A DNA stretch of 64,000 bases, taken from Alicyclobacillus sp. ALC3. Its GTDB lineage: Bacteria; Bacillota; Bacilli; Alicyclobacillales; Alicyclobacillaceae. Both the position numbers and the translations under genes were made by a program. Below are positions 17,745 through 25,804 of this stretch, in pieces. Position 1 is the first letter of the stretch. The number at the start of each line of letters is the position of its first letter. Where the stretch lies: NCBI RefSeq assembly GCF_028751195.1, contig NZ_CP066784.1, positions 2,604,001-2,668,000 of the forward strand, in the 5' to 3' direction. The notes beneath the pieces were generated by a model. It was given only the letters and a program-made list of their open reading frames with translations. It made no database searches and was not told the origin of the DNA.

Positions 17745-18548
17745 ATGGATGAGAAGAAGCATCCGAGTCAACCGTCTAATGGGCAAGAGAACAAAGAGGT
17801 TGAGCAGAGTCGTAAGCTAGACAATCAGAAGGTAGATCCGCTCGCTGGCCAGAAGGTCGCGTCGCAAGCCGGATTGAATGCCCAAAAGGGGAGCAAGCAC
17901 GAGCGCAAATCCAACTCTCCGCGCCGCCTGTTCTCGAAGAAGTGGGCGTACCCGGCAATCTACCTCGGAGCAGCAGCACTGATCATTGGGTTGATGTACG
18001 TCAAGTCACAGATGGGGGGCAGCGCGCCGGCGACGAGTAACGCGATCGACACAGGTTCGAGCGTGAACGCGACGACGTCGACGAATACCACCCAGCCATC
18101 CCTGCCGACGCTCGCGTGGCCATACGCGTCCGGAACCAGCGTGAAGTTGTCGCTCGGGTTCTTCTCGGACAAGGGATCGGCGAAGACTCAGGCCACCGCA
18201 CTCGTCAAGTACGACAATGCCTACTATCCACACGAAGGCTATGACCTGAAGTCGCAGAGTGGGCAGCCGTTCCAGGTGACCGCCGCAGCGAGCGGTAAGG
18301 TGACAAGCGTCGAGAAGAATCCGCTCTATGGTGAAACTGTCGTTGTAGACAGCGGCAGCGGCTACACGGAGACATACCAGTCGCTCGGCACGACCGAGGT
18401 CAAAGTGGGCGACACCGTCTCCCAGGGCCAGGTCATCGGCACCAGCGGCACGAACCAGTTCGAGGCGAGCGCAGGCAACCATCTCTACTTCCAGGTTTCG
18501 AAGGATGGTCAGCCGATCGATCCCGCCACAGTCCTCCCGCACGCGTAA
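17745..18548 (+). CDS. spoIIQ: M23 (LytM) domain protein, SpoIIQ-like
   Basis: SpoIIQ is a forespore membrane protein that pairs with SpoIIIAH across the intermembrane space during engulfment. The 267-residue protein has a charged N-terminus, one membrane span (~67-85), a Ser/Thr-rich linker and a C-terminal LytM domain (~145-265). The first metal motif HEGYDL is intact. The second, normally HxH, reads NHLYFQV, so the last zinc ligand is tyrosine and enzymatic activity is doubtful. Its location between spoIID and spoIIID matches B. subtilis. ATG 17745 follows GAGGTGAAGG. A perfect terminator follows the gene. Confidence 0.85.
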   Translation: MDEKKHPSQPSNGQENKEVEQSRKLDNQKVDPLAGQKVASQAGLNAQKGSKHERKSNSPRRLFSKKWAYPAIYLGAAALIIGLMYVKSQMGGSAPATSNAIDTGSSVNATTSTNTTQPSLPTLAWPYASGTSVKLSLGFFSDKGSAKTQATALVKYDNAYYPHEGYDLKSQSGQPFQVTAAASGKVTSVEKNPLYGETVVVDSGSGYTETYQSLGTTEVKVGDTVSQGQVIGTSGTNQFEASAGNHLYFQVSKDGQPIDPATVLPHA

Positions 18549-18561
18549 TCCTGCGCGGGAT

Positions 18562-18621
18562 CAGATGGGACCCGGTCAGATGGGATCCGGTCAGATGGGA
18601 TCCGGTCAGATGGGACCCGGT
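18562..18621. repeat. 15-bp tandem repeat, 4 copies
   Basis: CAGATGGGAYCCGGT is repeated at 18562, 18577, 18592 and 18607, just after the spoIIQ stop and before its terminator. Its period of 15 bp would keep an open frame, but no ribosome site or longer frame suggests it is translated. Confidence 0.8.
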
Positions 18622-18673
18622 CAGGTCCTCGGGATACTCCGGGACCTGGGCAAGAACCAGCCATTCTACAGAT

Positions 18674-18724
18674 GAGCTGTCCGACGAGGCACGCAAGAAG
18701 GCCTCGCGGACGGCTCTTTTTTTG
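18674..18724 (+). terminator. Rho-independent terminator downstream of spoIIQ
   Basis: GAGCTGTCCG (18674-18683) pairs with CGGACGGCTC (18707-18716), with an inner CGAGGC/GCCTCG stem, followed by eight T residues (18717-18724). Confidence 0.9.
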
Positions 18725-18878
18725 TGGAGGTTGTGGGGCGGCATCACAGTCGGCTACTCCGCGCACCTACGTCCTCAGTTGGGGTGGTCGGTGAGCGTGT
18801 GGTGAGGGCCGAGTCGCCGAGGGGCCATGGCAGGGATACCGGGTAGGATGCCGGGCGGGATGGCGGGTAGCTGCGGTA

Positions 18879-19917
18879 GCGCCATAATGGCGCTATGAAG
18901 TAATCGCTGGAGGCAATACCGCCATTTTGGCTCGATGAGGGGCCGGTTTGCGCCATATTGGCGCTATGAACGCCCCGCCGGAGGCAATACCGCCATTTTG
19001 GCTCGATGAGTAGCCAGTTTGCGCCAAATTGGCGCTATGAACGCCTCGCCGGAGGCAATACCGCCATTTTGGCTCGATGAGGGGCCGGTTTGCGCCATAT
19101 TGGCGCTATGAACGCCCCGCCGGAGGCAATACCGCCATTTTGGCTCGATGAGCAGCCGGTTTGCGCCATATTGGCGCTATCGTCGAAGTTCGTAGGCCCT
19201 TAGCGCCATAATGGCGCTATTGCCATCGTGATCCCGCTCGTATTACGCCAAATTGGCGCTATGAACGCCCCGCCGGAGGCAATACCGCCATTTTGGCTTG
19301 ATGAGAAGCCAGTTTGCGCCATAATGGCGCTATCGTCGAAGTTCGTAGGCCCTTAGCGCCATAATGGCGCTATTGCCATCGTGATCCCGCTCGTATTACG
19401 CCAATATGGCGCTATTCATCGATAGCGCCATATTGGCCGCAGCGTAACGCGATAACCCTTCTCCATAGCGGCCAAATTGGCGCTATGAACGCCCCGCCGG
19501 AGGCAATACCGCCATTTTGGCTCGATGAGCAGCTGGTTTGCGCCAAATTGGCGCTATGAACGCCCCGCCGGAGGCAATACCGCCATTTTGGCTCGATGAG
19601 CAGCTGGTTTGCGCCACATTGGCGCTATGAACGCCCCGCAGGAGGCGATACCGCCATTTTGGCTTGATGAGCAGCCGGTTTGCGCCATATTGGCGCTATG
19701 AACGCCCCGCCGGAGGCAATACCGCCATTTTGGCTCAATGAGCAGCCAGTTTGCGCCATTATGGCGCTATCGTCGAAGTTCGTAGGCCCTTAGCGCCATA
19801 ATGGCGCAATCGCCATCGTGATCCCGCTCGTATTACGCCAATATGGCGCTATTCATCGATAGCGCCAGTTTGGCCGCAGCGTAGCGCGATAACCCTCCTC
19901 CATAGCGCCAGTTTGGC
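18879..19917. repeat. Array of 29 GCCA-N3-TGGC palindromes
   Basis: I count 29 sites of GCCA-N3-TGGC in about 1.04 kb, at 18881, 18921, 18952, 18992, 19023, 19063, 19094, 19134, 19165, 19205, 19247, 19287, 19318, 19358, 19400, 19427, 19471, 19511, 19542, 19582, 19613, 19653, 19684, 19724, 19755, 19795, 19837, 19864 and 19907. Distances are mostly 40 and 31 (a 71-bp unit), with 42, 27 and 44 in a second unit type. Most sites read GCGCCAWWWTGGCGC; alternate ones read ACCGCCATTTTGGCTC. The middle three bases vary while the arms do not, as expected for protein-binding sites. No coding ORF is credible. Confidence 0.92.
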
Positions 19918-20256
19918 CGTGCCAGGGACTTGCGCCGGAGTACTAGCGGTGGGGGGAACAAAGAATAGGAACGTTAGCGCCGTCGCGGCGCTAACGCCCA
20001 TCTACTCACGCCGCCAGACTTGCCGCCACGGACGCCGCCACACACGCCGCCAGACTCCAAACACTCAACCGCCACAAGCAACCGATAAACGCTAGCCGCT
20101 AACCTCGTGACACATCCGTCGTGATCCCGCGTCCCATATACGTAGCCTCTACTATTGCCCACGCATACGGGTTATTTCCCGACGAGAAAACGAGAGATAG
20201 AGAGAGATATAAAGACGAAACAAGCTCTGACAAGCTCTAATCACGTGTCGTGAGGC
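19918..20256. other. Gene-free stretch with a GC hairpin before spoIIID
   Basis: GTTAGCGCCG (19973-19982) pairs perfectly with CGGCGCTAAC (19986-19995) over a 3-base loop. It recalls the GTTAGCGACGC hairpins after murA. It is followed by GCCGCC-rich sequence (20011-20060) and a purine-rich stretch GAGATAGAGAGAGATA (~20194-20209). No gene is seen. Confidence 0.5.
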
Positions 20257-20282
20257 ATACCGTGTACACCCCCTCATATACT
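20257..20282 (+). promoter_or_regulatory. Possible sigma-E type promoter of spoIIID
   Basis: GCATACC (ATA at 20257) and CATATACT (20275-20282), separated by about 13 bases, resemble the sigma-E consensus (ATA, 13-16 bases, CATACAAT-like). B. subtilis spoIIID is known to be sigma-E dependent. The start codon lies ~40 bases further. Judged by eye only. Confidence 0.45.
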
Positions 20283-20322
20283 GTATCAGACCATTTGGAT
20301 AAGAAATGGGGAGGCGAGGGGA

Positions 20323-20616
20323 GTGCATGATTACATCAAGGAGCGTACTCTGAAGATTGGAGAATATATTGTAGAAACCCGGAACACAGTGCGGACGATT
20401 GCCCGGGAGTTCGGTGTCTCCAAGAGTACGGTCCACAAAGATCTGACAGAGCGGCTGCCAGAGATTAACCCCGATTTGGCCAACCGGGTCAAGGACATTC
20501 TCGAGTATCATAAATCCATTCGCCACCTCCGGGGGGGAGAGGCGACCAAGCTGAAATACCATAAGGACGACGAGGCAGCGGAAGATACTGAGGACTCTTA
20601 CGAAGTGGCCAAATAG
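20323..20616 (+). CDS. spoIIID: Sporulation transcriptional regulator SpoIIID
   Basis: SpoIIID is the small DNA-binding protein that modulates sigma-E genes and helps switch on sigK in the mother cell. The 97-residue sequence is nearly that of B. subtilis over the first 80 residues: YIKERTLKIGEYIVETR, the helix-turn-helix around FGVSKSTVHKDLTERLPEI, then SIRHLRGGEATKLKY. The C-terminal 15 residues are acidic and not conserved. The GTG start 20323, with GGGGAGGCGAGGGGA ahead, matches the known start VHDYIKER. Confidence 0.97.
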   Translation: MHDYIKERTLKIGEYIVETRNTVRTIAREFGVSKSTVHKDLTERLPEINPDLANRVKDILEYHKSIRHLRGGEATKLKYHKDDEAAEDTEDSYEVAK

Positions 20617-20633
20617 GGATCCGGACTCCATCC

Positions 20634-20790
20634 GCCACCAGGCTCAATGGCCGTCAGGCTCAATGAGCTACCAAGCTCAATGAGCTACCAGACTCAATGA
20701 GCTACCAAGCTCAATGAGCCACCAGGCCCGATACGCCACCAGGCTCAATGAGCCACCAGGCCCGATACGCCACGAGGCTCAATGGGATCC
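20634..20790. repeat. Degenerate 17-18-bp repeat array around GCTCAATGAGC, about 9 copies
   Basis: Nine imperfect copies of the unit RGCTCAATGAGCYACCA lie between spoIIID and mbl, with cores at about 20642, 20658, 20675, 20692, 20709, 20724, 20743, 20759 and 20777. The core GCTCA-A-TGAGC is a palindrome; two copies read GGCCCGATACGCC instead. The rest of the gap to mbl (20791-21104) shows no gene. TTGTTGACA near 21038 is a possible -35 without a clear -10. Confidence 0.75.
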
Positions 20791-21104
20791 AAGGGGCCTT
20801 CGGGCCGCTGGAAAAAATAATGTCGTAAAAACTCAATTTTCATACAAGGAGATCAGAGTAAATTGTAGAAGTTACCACACTGGAGTCTTGCGTACGAGCA
20901 GCCAATCTGCACTTGCATTCGCACCCCATTTCGTACTACTTCCCGAGCGGGCAACAACGACCGGTGGACAAAACCGGGATCATTAAACCTGTCTTCGGTT
21001 CATGTCGAATGCTGTCGCTCGCAACACAACTCACGTTTCTTGTTGACACCACGTGCCAAACATCATGCAGACATGCACGCCTAGCCAGGGAGGACTCGCC
21101 GCAA

Positions 21105-22127
21105 ATGTTATCTCGAGATATTGGTGTTGACTTAGGAACAGCGAACGTGCTCGTACATGTTCAGGGAAAAGGGGTCGTGCTCAACGAGCCGTCGGTCGTG
21201 GCTATCGATCAAGTCACGAAACAAGTGGTCGCCGTCGGTGAGGAAGCTCGGCAGATGCTGGGGCGCACCCCCGGCAACATCGTGGCTATCCGGCCGTTGC
21301 GTGACGGCGTGATCGCGGATTTCGAAGTCACGGAAATCATGCTCCGGCACTTTATTCGCAAGACGCTCGGCAAAGGTATGATGGTTCGACCGCGGGTCAT
21401 GATTTGTGTGCCCGCTGGCATTACCTCCGTTGAACAAAAGGCTGTTCGCGAAGCGGCGGAAGCGTGCGGTGTGAAACATGTCGATCTCATTGAAGAACCG
21501 AAAGCGGCCGCCATTGGGGCGGGACTCAATATTTTCGAACCGAGCGGCAGCATGGTCGTAGACATCGGTGGCGGGACCACCGACGTCGCAGTGCTGTCGC
21601 TTGGTGATGTCGTGACCTCCGCGTCCATTCGCATCGCGGGGGACAAGCTCGACGACGCCATCGTTCGCTACATTAAAAAGGAGTACAACCTCCTCATCGG
21701 CGAACGCACAGCTGAAGAGCTGAAGAAGGAATTGGCCACAGTGTACGAAGGCAGCCGCGAGGGCGAGACCGACGTGCGCGGGCGGGACATGATGAGCGGC
21801 CTCCCCAAAACCGTCACTGTCCATGCCAACCAAATGCGCCTCGCGCTGATGGAGCCGGTGGAAGCCATCGTCGCCGCGGCGAAGAGCGTGCTCGAGAAAA
21901 CTCCCCCCGAGCTCGCGGCGGACATCTTCGACAAAGGCGTCATCTTGACCGGCGGCGGAGCCCTCGTCGACGGCCTCGACAAGCTGATGATGGACGAGCT
22001 GCAGATCCCGGTCCACATCGCCGAGGATCCGATGAAGTGTGTCGTGATTGGCACCGGCATGTATATCGACAGCCCGTACCGCTTGAAGTCGCATCCGAAG
22101 GCGGTAGGCCGTCGGCGCTGGTTCTAG
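21105..22127 (+). CDS. mbl: MreB-family cell-shape actin homologue, Mbl
   Basis: A bacterial actin that forms membrane-associated filaments and guides lateral wall synthesis. The protein has 340 residues. Visible elements are the phosphate-1 loop in IGVDLGTANVLVH, the EEPKAAAIGAG segment, the phosphate-2 loop VDIGGGTTDVAVLSLG, and the adenosine motif TGGGALVDGLDKL. Placement directly after spoIIID is the position of mbl in B. subtilis and favours Mbl over MreB or MreBH. ATG 21105 has AGGGAGGA at 21087-21094; the frame is open upstream to 20913 but without homology. Confidence 0.93.
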   Translation: MLSRDIGVDLGTANVLVHVQGKGVVLNEPSVVAIDQVTKQVVAVGEEARQMLGRTPGNIVAIRPLRDGVIADFEVTEIMLRHFIRKTLGKGMMVRPRVMICVPAGITSVEQKAVREAAEACGVKHVDLIEEPKAAAIGAGLNIFEPSGSMVVDIGGGTTDVAVLSLGDVVTSASIRIAGDKLDDAIVRYIKKEYNLLIGERTAEELKKELATVYEGSREGETDVRGRDMMSGLPKTVTVHANQMRLALMEPVEAIVAAAKSVLEKTPPELAADIFDKGVILTGGGALVDGLDKLMMDELQIPVHIAEDPMKCVVIGTGMYIDSPYRLKSHPKAVGRRRWF

Positions 22128-22502
22128 TCGAACCTGGCGCGCGCCGACCCGCCCGCGTGGACTGAGCCAGGCGCGCGCGCCGAAGCTCGCGTGGACTGCC
22201 TGGCGCCCGCGCCGACCCGCCCGCGCCGACCCGCCCGCGCCCGGCGCGCAAAGACTGCACAACTCGGACGCGCAATCCCACTCGCGGGATGGTACTCTCA
22301 GCTTCCCACTCGCGGAATTCTACTCGCGGCCTCCGGCATCTACCGTCTTTTCGACGGTCGGCGTCGGCAGGCCGCGATTTGTGTATAAAATTTACTTTCC
22401 ATTTACAAAACATTCATTGGTAATTTACGTTGAGACACTAGGATACAAAGCAGGAACTGTTTCATACTTAATGCGAATCCTCAGTGAGGGAGGTGGAGGT
22501 TC
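22128..22502. other. Gene-free GC-rich then AT-rich intergenic region
   Basis: 22135-22250 is built from repeated CCGACCCGCCCGCG and CGCGTGGACTG-like words. A small hairpin ACCGTC-TTTTC-GACGGT lies near 22340. From ~22380 the sequence turns AT-rich, with TATAAAAT at about 22384 as a plausible -10 for the transporter gene; no convincing -35 is seen. Confidence 0.4.
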
Positions 22503-22574
22503 ATGCAGGAGCTATCCTGCGTGAATCCGAAAACGTATGTCGCAGAATCAAAGCGTCGCGGAAGCGCTCAATGA
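22503..22574 (+). CDS. Possible 23-residue upstream peptide overlapping the transporter start
   Basis: ATG 22503 follows the only strong ribosome site here (GGGAGGTGGAGG, ~22487-22498). It opens a 23-codon frame (MQELSCVNPK…) that ends with TGA at 22572-22574, 38 bases inside the transporter gene. The transporter ATG itself has no visible ribosome site. A coupled leader peptide is an inference; chance is possible. Confidence 0.3.
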   Translation: MQELSCVNPKTYVAESKRRGSAQ

Positions 22575-23940
22575 AGCGCCACTTGGTTTGTTTCATCTGC
22601 GAGCGGTCATTACAGCAGGTCTCGGTTTCTTTACAGATGCGTACGACCTATTCATCATTGGTGCGGCACTTTCCGTGATCAAGACCCAGTGGCACCTGAC
22701 TAGTACACAGGTTGGGTGGGTTGGCAGTGCGACGTTGATTGCGACCTTTGTTGGCGCATTTCTGTTTGGTCGCCTCGCCGATGTCTATGGACGTAAAAAA
22801 CTCTACGGCTGGGAAGCCGGCATCATGGCAGTCGGTGCGATTCTGTCGGCCTTTGCTCCCAACGTTACATGGTTGATTATCTTCCGAATTCTCATGGGCG
22901 TCGGTATTGGCGGCGACTACCCGACCAGTGCTGTGATTATGTCCGAATTCTCGAACACGAAAGACCGTGGCAAGACAGTCGGTATGGTCTTCTCGATGCA
23001 AGCGTTAGGAACGTTGGTCGGTCCAGTTGTCGCCATCACGTTGCTTGGCGCCGGCATACCTGACCACATCGCATGGCGTCTGATGCTCGGCCTTGGCGCG
23101 ATTCCAGCGCTTGCCGTCATTTACTTGCGCCGCACGTTGCCCGAGTCGCCTCGTTACCTGGCGCAGGTGCGCGGTGATGGTGCCCAAGCTGCGAAAAGCA
23201 TTCGCGAGTACTCCGACGGACTGGTCACAGTGGACGGTGCAGCTAGCCGGGTGAACCGCATGACGTTTGGTCAGTTCATCACAAATCCCAAGTACCTGCT
23301 GATGCTGCTCGGTACTGCAGGAACATGGTTCGTCTTCGACTACGCGTATTACGGCAACACAATCTCTACCAACGCCATCCTCAAACTAGTATCCCCACAC
23401 TTGTCGCTCATCCAATCCGAGTCGCTGTCTCTGATGATCTTCGCGATTGCCGCCGTACCCGGTTACATCCTGGCATTCTTGTCGATTGACCGAATCGGTC
23501 ACAAACGACTGCAGTTAATTGGTTTTATAGTGATGGGCCTGATGTTCCTTGGCATCGGCGTCATCCCCGGCATCGTGTCGCACATCGTGCCGTTCATCAT
23601 TCTCTACGGCATCAGCTACTTCTTCGCTGAATTCGGACCGAACACCACCACATTCGTCATGGCTGCAGAAGTTTTCCCAGTCTCGATGCGGACCACCGGC
23701 CATGGCATGTCCGCTGGCATCGCGAAGATTGGCGCGTTCATCGGCGTCTTCATCTTCCCGATTCTGAGCCACAAACTCGGTCTGAACGGAACGCTCGACA
23801 TCACGTTCGTATTTGCACTCATCGGCATGCTGCTGACCTTGGTTCTGCCAGAGCCAGCGAAGAAGTCGATGGAAAGTATATCTGGGCAAGACCACGCGTC
23901 TTCGGCTGTGACCAGAACGACAACGGCCACGGGCGCGTAA
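22537..23940 (+). CDS. Major facilitator superfamily transporter, phosphate:H+ symporter-like
   Basis: A 467-residue protein with about 12 membrane spans. The MFS signature GRLADVYGRKK appears between spans 2 and 3, and the motif RILMGVGIGGDYPTSAVIMS matches the PHS (phosphate:H+ symporter) and metabolite:H+ symporter subfamilies. A central loop (~205-245) separates the two six-helix halves. The substrate is not certain; inorganic phosphate is the best guess from GGDYPTSA. ATG 22537 is the first start after an in-frame TGA at 22522, but lacks a clear ribosome site and may depend on the short upstream frame. Confidence 0.85.
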   Translation: MSQNQSVAEALNEAPLGLFHLRAVITAGLGFFTDAYDLFIIGAALSVIKTQWHLTSTQVGWVGSATLIATFVGAFLFGRLADVYGRKKLYGWEAGIMAVGAILSAFAPNVTWLIIFRILMGVGIGGDYPTSAVIMSEFSNTKDRGKTVGMVFSMQALGTLVGPVVAITLLGAGIPDHIAWRLMLGLGAIPALAVIYLRRTLPESPRYLAQVRGDGAQAAKSIREYSDGLVTVDGAASRVNRMTFGQFITNPKYLLMLLGTAGTWFVFDYAYYGNTISTNAILKLVSPHLSLIQSESLSLMIFAIAAVPGYILAFLSIDRIGHKRLQLIGFIVMGLMFLGIGVIPGIVSHIVPFIILYGISYFFAEFGPNTTTFVMAAEVFPVSMRTTGHGMSAGIAKIGAFIGVFIFPILSHKLGLNGTLDITFVFALIGMLLTLVLPEPAKKSMESISGQDHASSAVTRTTTATGA

Positions 23941-24070
23941 ACATACCGGTCAGGGAATCGGAGCTGTCGGGTCCGGCATCACTACATTGGCCGTTAGTCA
24001 TTGCCGCCGACCAGCGCGCCGACCAACTCCGCCAGGCAAGTCGTCTACTCAGTTCGTCGTCAGCTCATAC

Positions 24071-24102
24071 AGGCAGCCTTTGGCAAGTCGCGAAGGCTGC
24101 CT
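24071..24102 (+). terminator. Hairpin between the transporter and pgsA
   Basis: AGGCAGCCTT (24071-24080) pairs perfectly with AAGGCTGCCT (24093-24102) over a 12-base loop. There is only a weak U tract afterwards (GCCGCTATCTTCT). It is likely a terminator for the transporter gene. The rest of 23941-24250 shows nothing else. Confidence 0.55.
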
Positions 24103-24250
24103 GCCGCTATCTTCTGCCAATTTAGTCAATCAGCTAATCCCGGCAATCTATCGCATTTCCGCGTCACTTCGGCGCTCGTCAGGTCACTCGTCTCTTGCAC
24201 CGCTTCCAGCCCGCCAGTATAATTGCGGTGTGTAGAAGGGGGCTAGGGAC

Positions 24251-24790
24251 GTGAATCTCCCGAACTTATTGACCCTGATTCGCCTTTTTCTGATCCCGGG
24301 CTACCTATGGGCATTCTACGCAACAAAGAGCGAGCACAAAGTGGGCGCGCTTATTATATTGTTGTTGGCCGGCGCGACGGACATTCTCGACGGATACATA
24401 GCTCGCCACCGTGGACAGGAAACACAGGTCGGCCAGTTGCTCGATCCGCTCGCGGACAAGCTGATGATGGTAGCCGTCCTGTTCTCCCTGATTGAGTCTG
24501 GTCGTGTCCCCTGGCTGTGGGCCGGATTGCTCGTTTTCCGCGACGTCGTGATGATTGTCGGCGCAACCTTTTTCCACTTCCAAGGTAAACGAGCCGTGCC
24601 CAAAGCCAACAAGTGGGGTAAAGCCACCACCGTCGCGTATTACATCACCGTCTGCGCCATCATCCTCGCACTGCCGACAACGTCAGCCGGCGCGTGGTTC
24701 ATGGGCTTTACGGTCATATTATCGTACATAACCAGCGTGATTTATGTAGCGAGCATGCAGATTATCGACATCCATCGCCGCGTACTCTAA
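24251..24790 (+). CDS. pgsA: CDP-diacylglycerol--glycerol-3-phosphate 3-phosphatidyltransferase
   Basis: PgsA makes phosphatidylglycerol-phosphate from CDP-diacylglycerol in the membrane. The 179-residue, multi-span protein carries the full CDP-alcohol phosphotransferase motif DG-x2-AR-x8-G-x3-D-x3-D (ILDGYIARHRG…GQLLDPLADKLM, residues ~44-73), and NLPNLLTLIRL at the start is typical. GTG 24251 follows GGGGGCTAGGG. A related CDP-alcohol transferase cannot be excluded, but length and motif fit PgsA best. Confidence 0.85.
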   Translation: MNLPNLLTLIRLFLIPGYLWAFYATKSEHKVGALIILLLAGATDILDGYIARHRGQETQVGQLLDPLADKLMMVAVLFSLIESGRVPWLWAGLLVFRDVVMIVGATFFHFQGKRAVPKANKWGKATTVAYYITVCAIILALPTTSAGAWFMGFTVILSYITSVIYVASMQIIDIHRRVL

Positions 24791-25114
24791 TGGCCGATTG
24801 CCTGTGCCCGACGTAAAGCGACAGTGCCGTTGCTGTCCGCACGGATGAATGTAAGTCAGGCCTTGGGTGTCGCCGCACCCGTTGGCAAGCAGCGCGGACA
24901 GCAGGCACCTATGGGAACCCCCGCGGGAGGATTGCTGCTATTGTGTGGAGCGGGCGGGGGATGTATGTCGGTACAATCCACTGCCGGAGGCACATTCTGG
25001 TCGTTGCCCGAACCGGACAACCCAGCATACGTCGCGCGGCTGTTCACGTCGCAGATACTCTGGGTTGCCGTTCACCCGCTTCATCACTACATCCGAAGAG
25101 GAGTGCCGCCATTT
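24791..25114. other. Gene-free stretch between pgsA and fabZ
   Basis: The fabZ frame is open through this region from 24824, but the translated sequence has no family resemblance and the ribosome site sits at 25095-25103. CCCCCGCGGGAGG near 24918 could form a small stem. I see no other feature. Confidence 0.4.
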
Positions 25115-25552
25115 ATGGACCTCACGTTGCCCCTATATGCGGAGGACATCCGCCGCATTTTGCCACATCGCTACCCGTTTCTGCTAGTCGATCGCGTCAC
25201 CGAACTCGAACTTGGTAAACGCGCCGTTGGCTACAAGATGGTGACCGCCAACGAGCCGCATTTCACCGGTCACTTCCCCGAGTACATGCTGATGCCAGGC
25301 GTCCTCATCGCTGAGGCGATGGCACAGCTTGGCGGCATCGCGGTGCTCTCCCTACCGGAGATGGCTGGCAAGCAGCCGATGTTTGGCGGGATCGACAACA
25401 TGCGTTTTCGCGGCCAGGTTCGCCCGGGCGACAAGCTTGAGATGGACGTCACGATTGACCGTCTGCGTGCGTCGATGGGCAAAGGCCACGGCGTTGCGAT
25501 GGTGGACGGCAAGGTTGTCTGCGAAGGCGAAATGGTGTTCGCGCTCGGCTGA
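25115..25552 (+). CDS. fabZ: 3-hydroxyacyl-ACP dehydratase FabZ
   Basis: FabZ dehydrates 3-hydroxyacyl-ACP to trans-2-enoyl-ACP in type II fatty-acid synthesis. The protein has 145 residues, the usual size. The start DIRRILPHRYPFLLVDRV is diagnostic. The hot-dog active site is present: His in HFTGHFPEYMLMPG and Glu in IAEAMAQLGG. ATG 25115 follows GAAGAGGAGTG. Proximity to mbl fits the neighbourhood of B. subtilis ywpB. Confidence 0.95.
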   Translation: MDLTLPLYAEDIRRILPHRYPFLLVDRVTELELGKRAVGYKMVTANEPHFTGHFPEYMLMPGVLIAEAMAQLGGIAVLSLPEMAGKQPMFGGIDNMRFRGQVRPGDKLEMDVTIDRLRASMGKGHGVAMVDGKVVCEGEMVFALG

Positions 25553-25626
25553 CAAATGCCGCCGGCACCTTACACGCCGCAACGCGCAGTGGGCAGCTGG
25601 CTAAGGCAGCACTCGGGCAGCTCTCA

Positions 25627-25661
25627 GAGCGCTCAGTCAGCGCTCAGTCAGCGCTCCTTTT
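25627..25661 (+). terminator. Possible terminator between fabZ and the sigma-factor gene
   Basis: GAGCGCT (25627-25633) can pair with either of two AGCGCTC copies (25639-25645 or 25650-25656); the second is followed by CTTTTG. It separates two convergent genes. Weak. Confidence 0.4.
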
Positions 25662-25804
25662 GAGACCAGGGCGGGCAGGCCGGAGCTTGAAGGCTACAAC
25701 CGCTCCGGCAACGCACCGCCCCGTGCGAACAGCCCACCGCCCACCGCACGCAGGCAACGCCCCATGCGATACCGCCCGCCCAGCCCGCTTCGACGTCTTT
25801 CTCT

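Noticed and set aside
18879..19917. CRISPR array or coding repeats
   Set aside because: The intervening sequences are repeated rather than unique, the intervals alternate 40/31 bp, and all frames are closed or lack starts.
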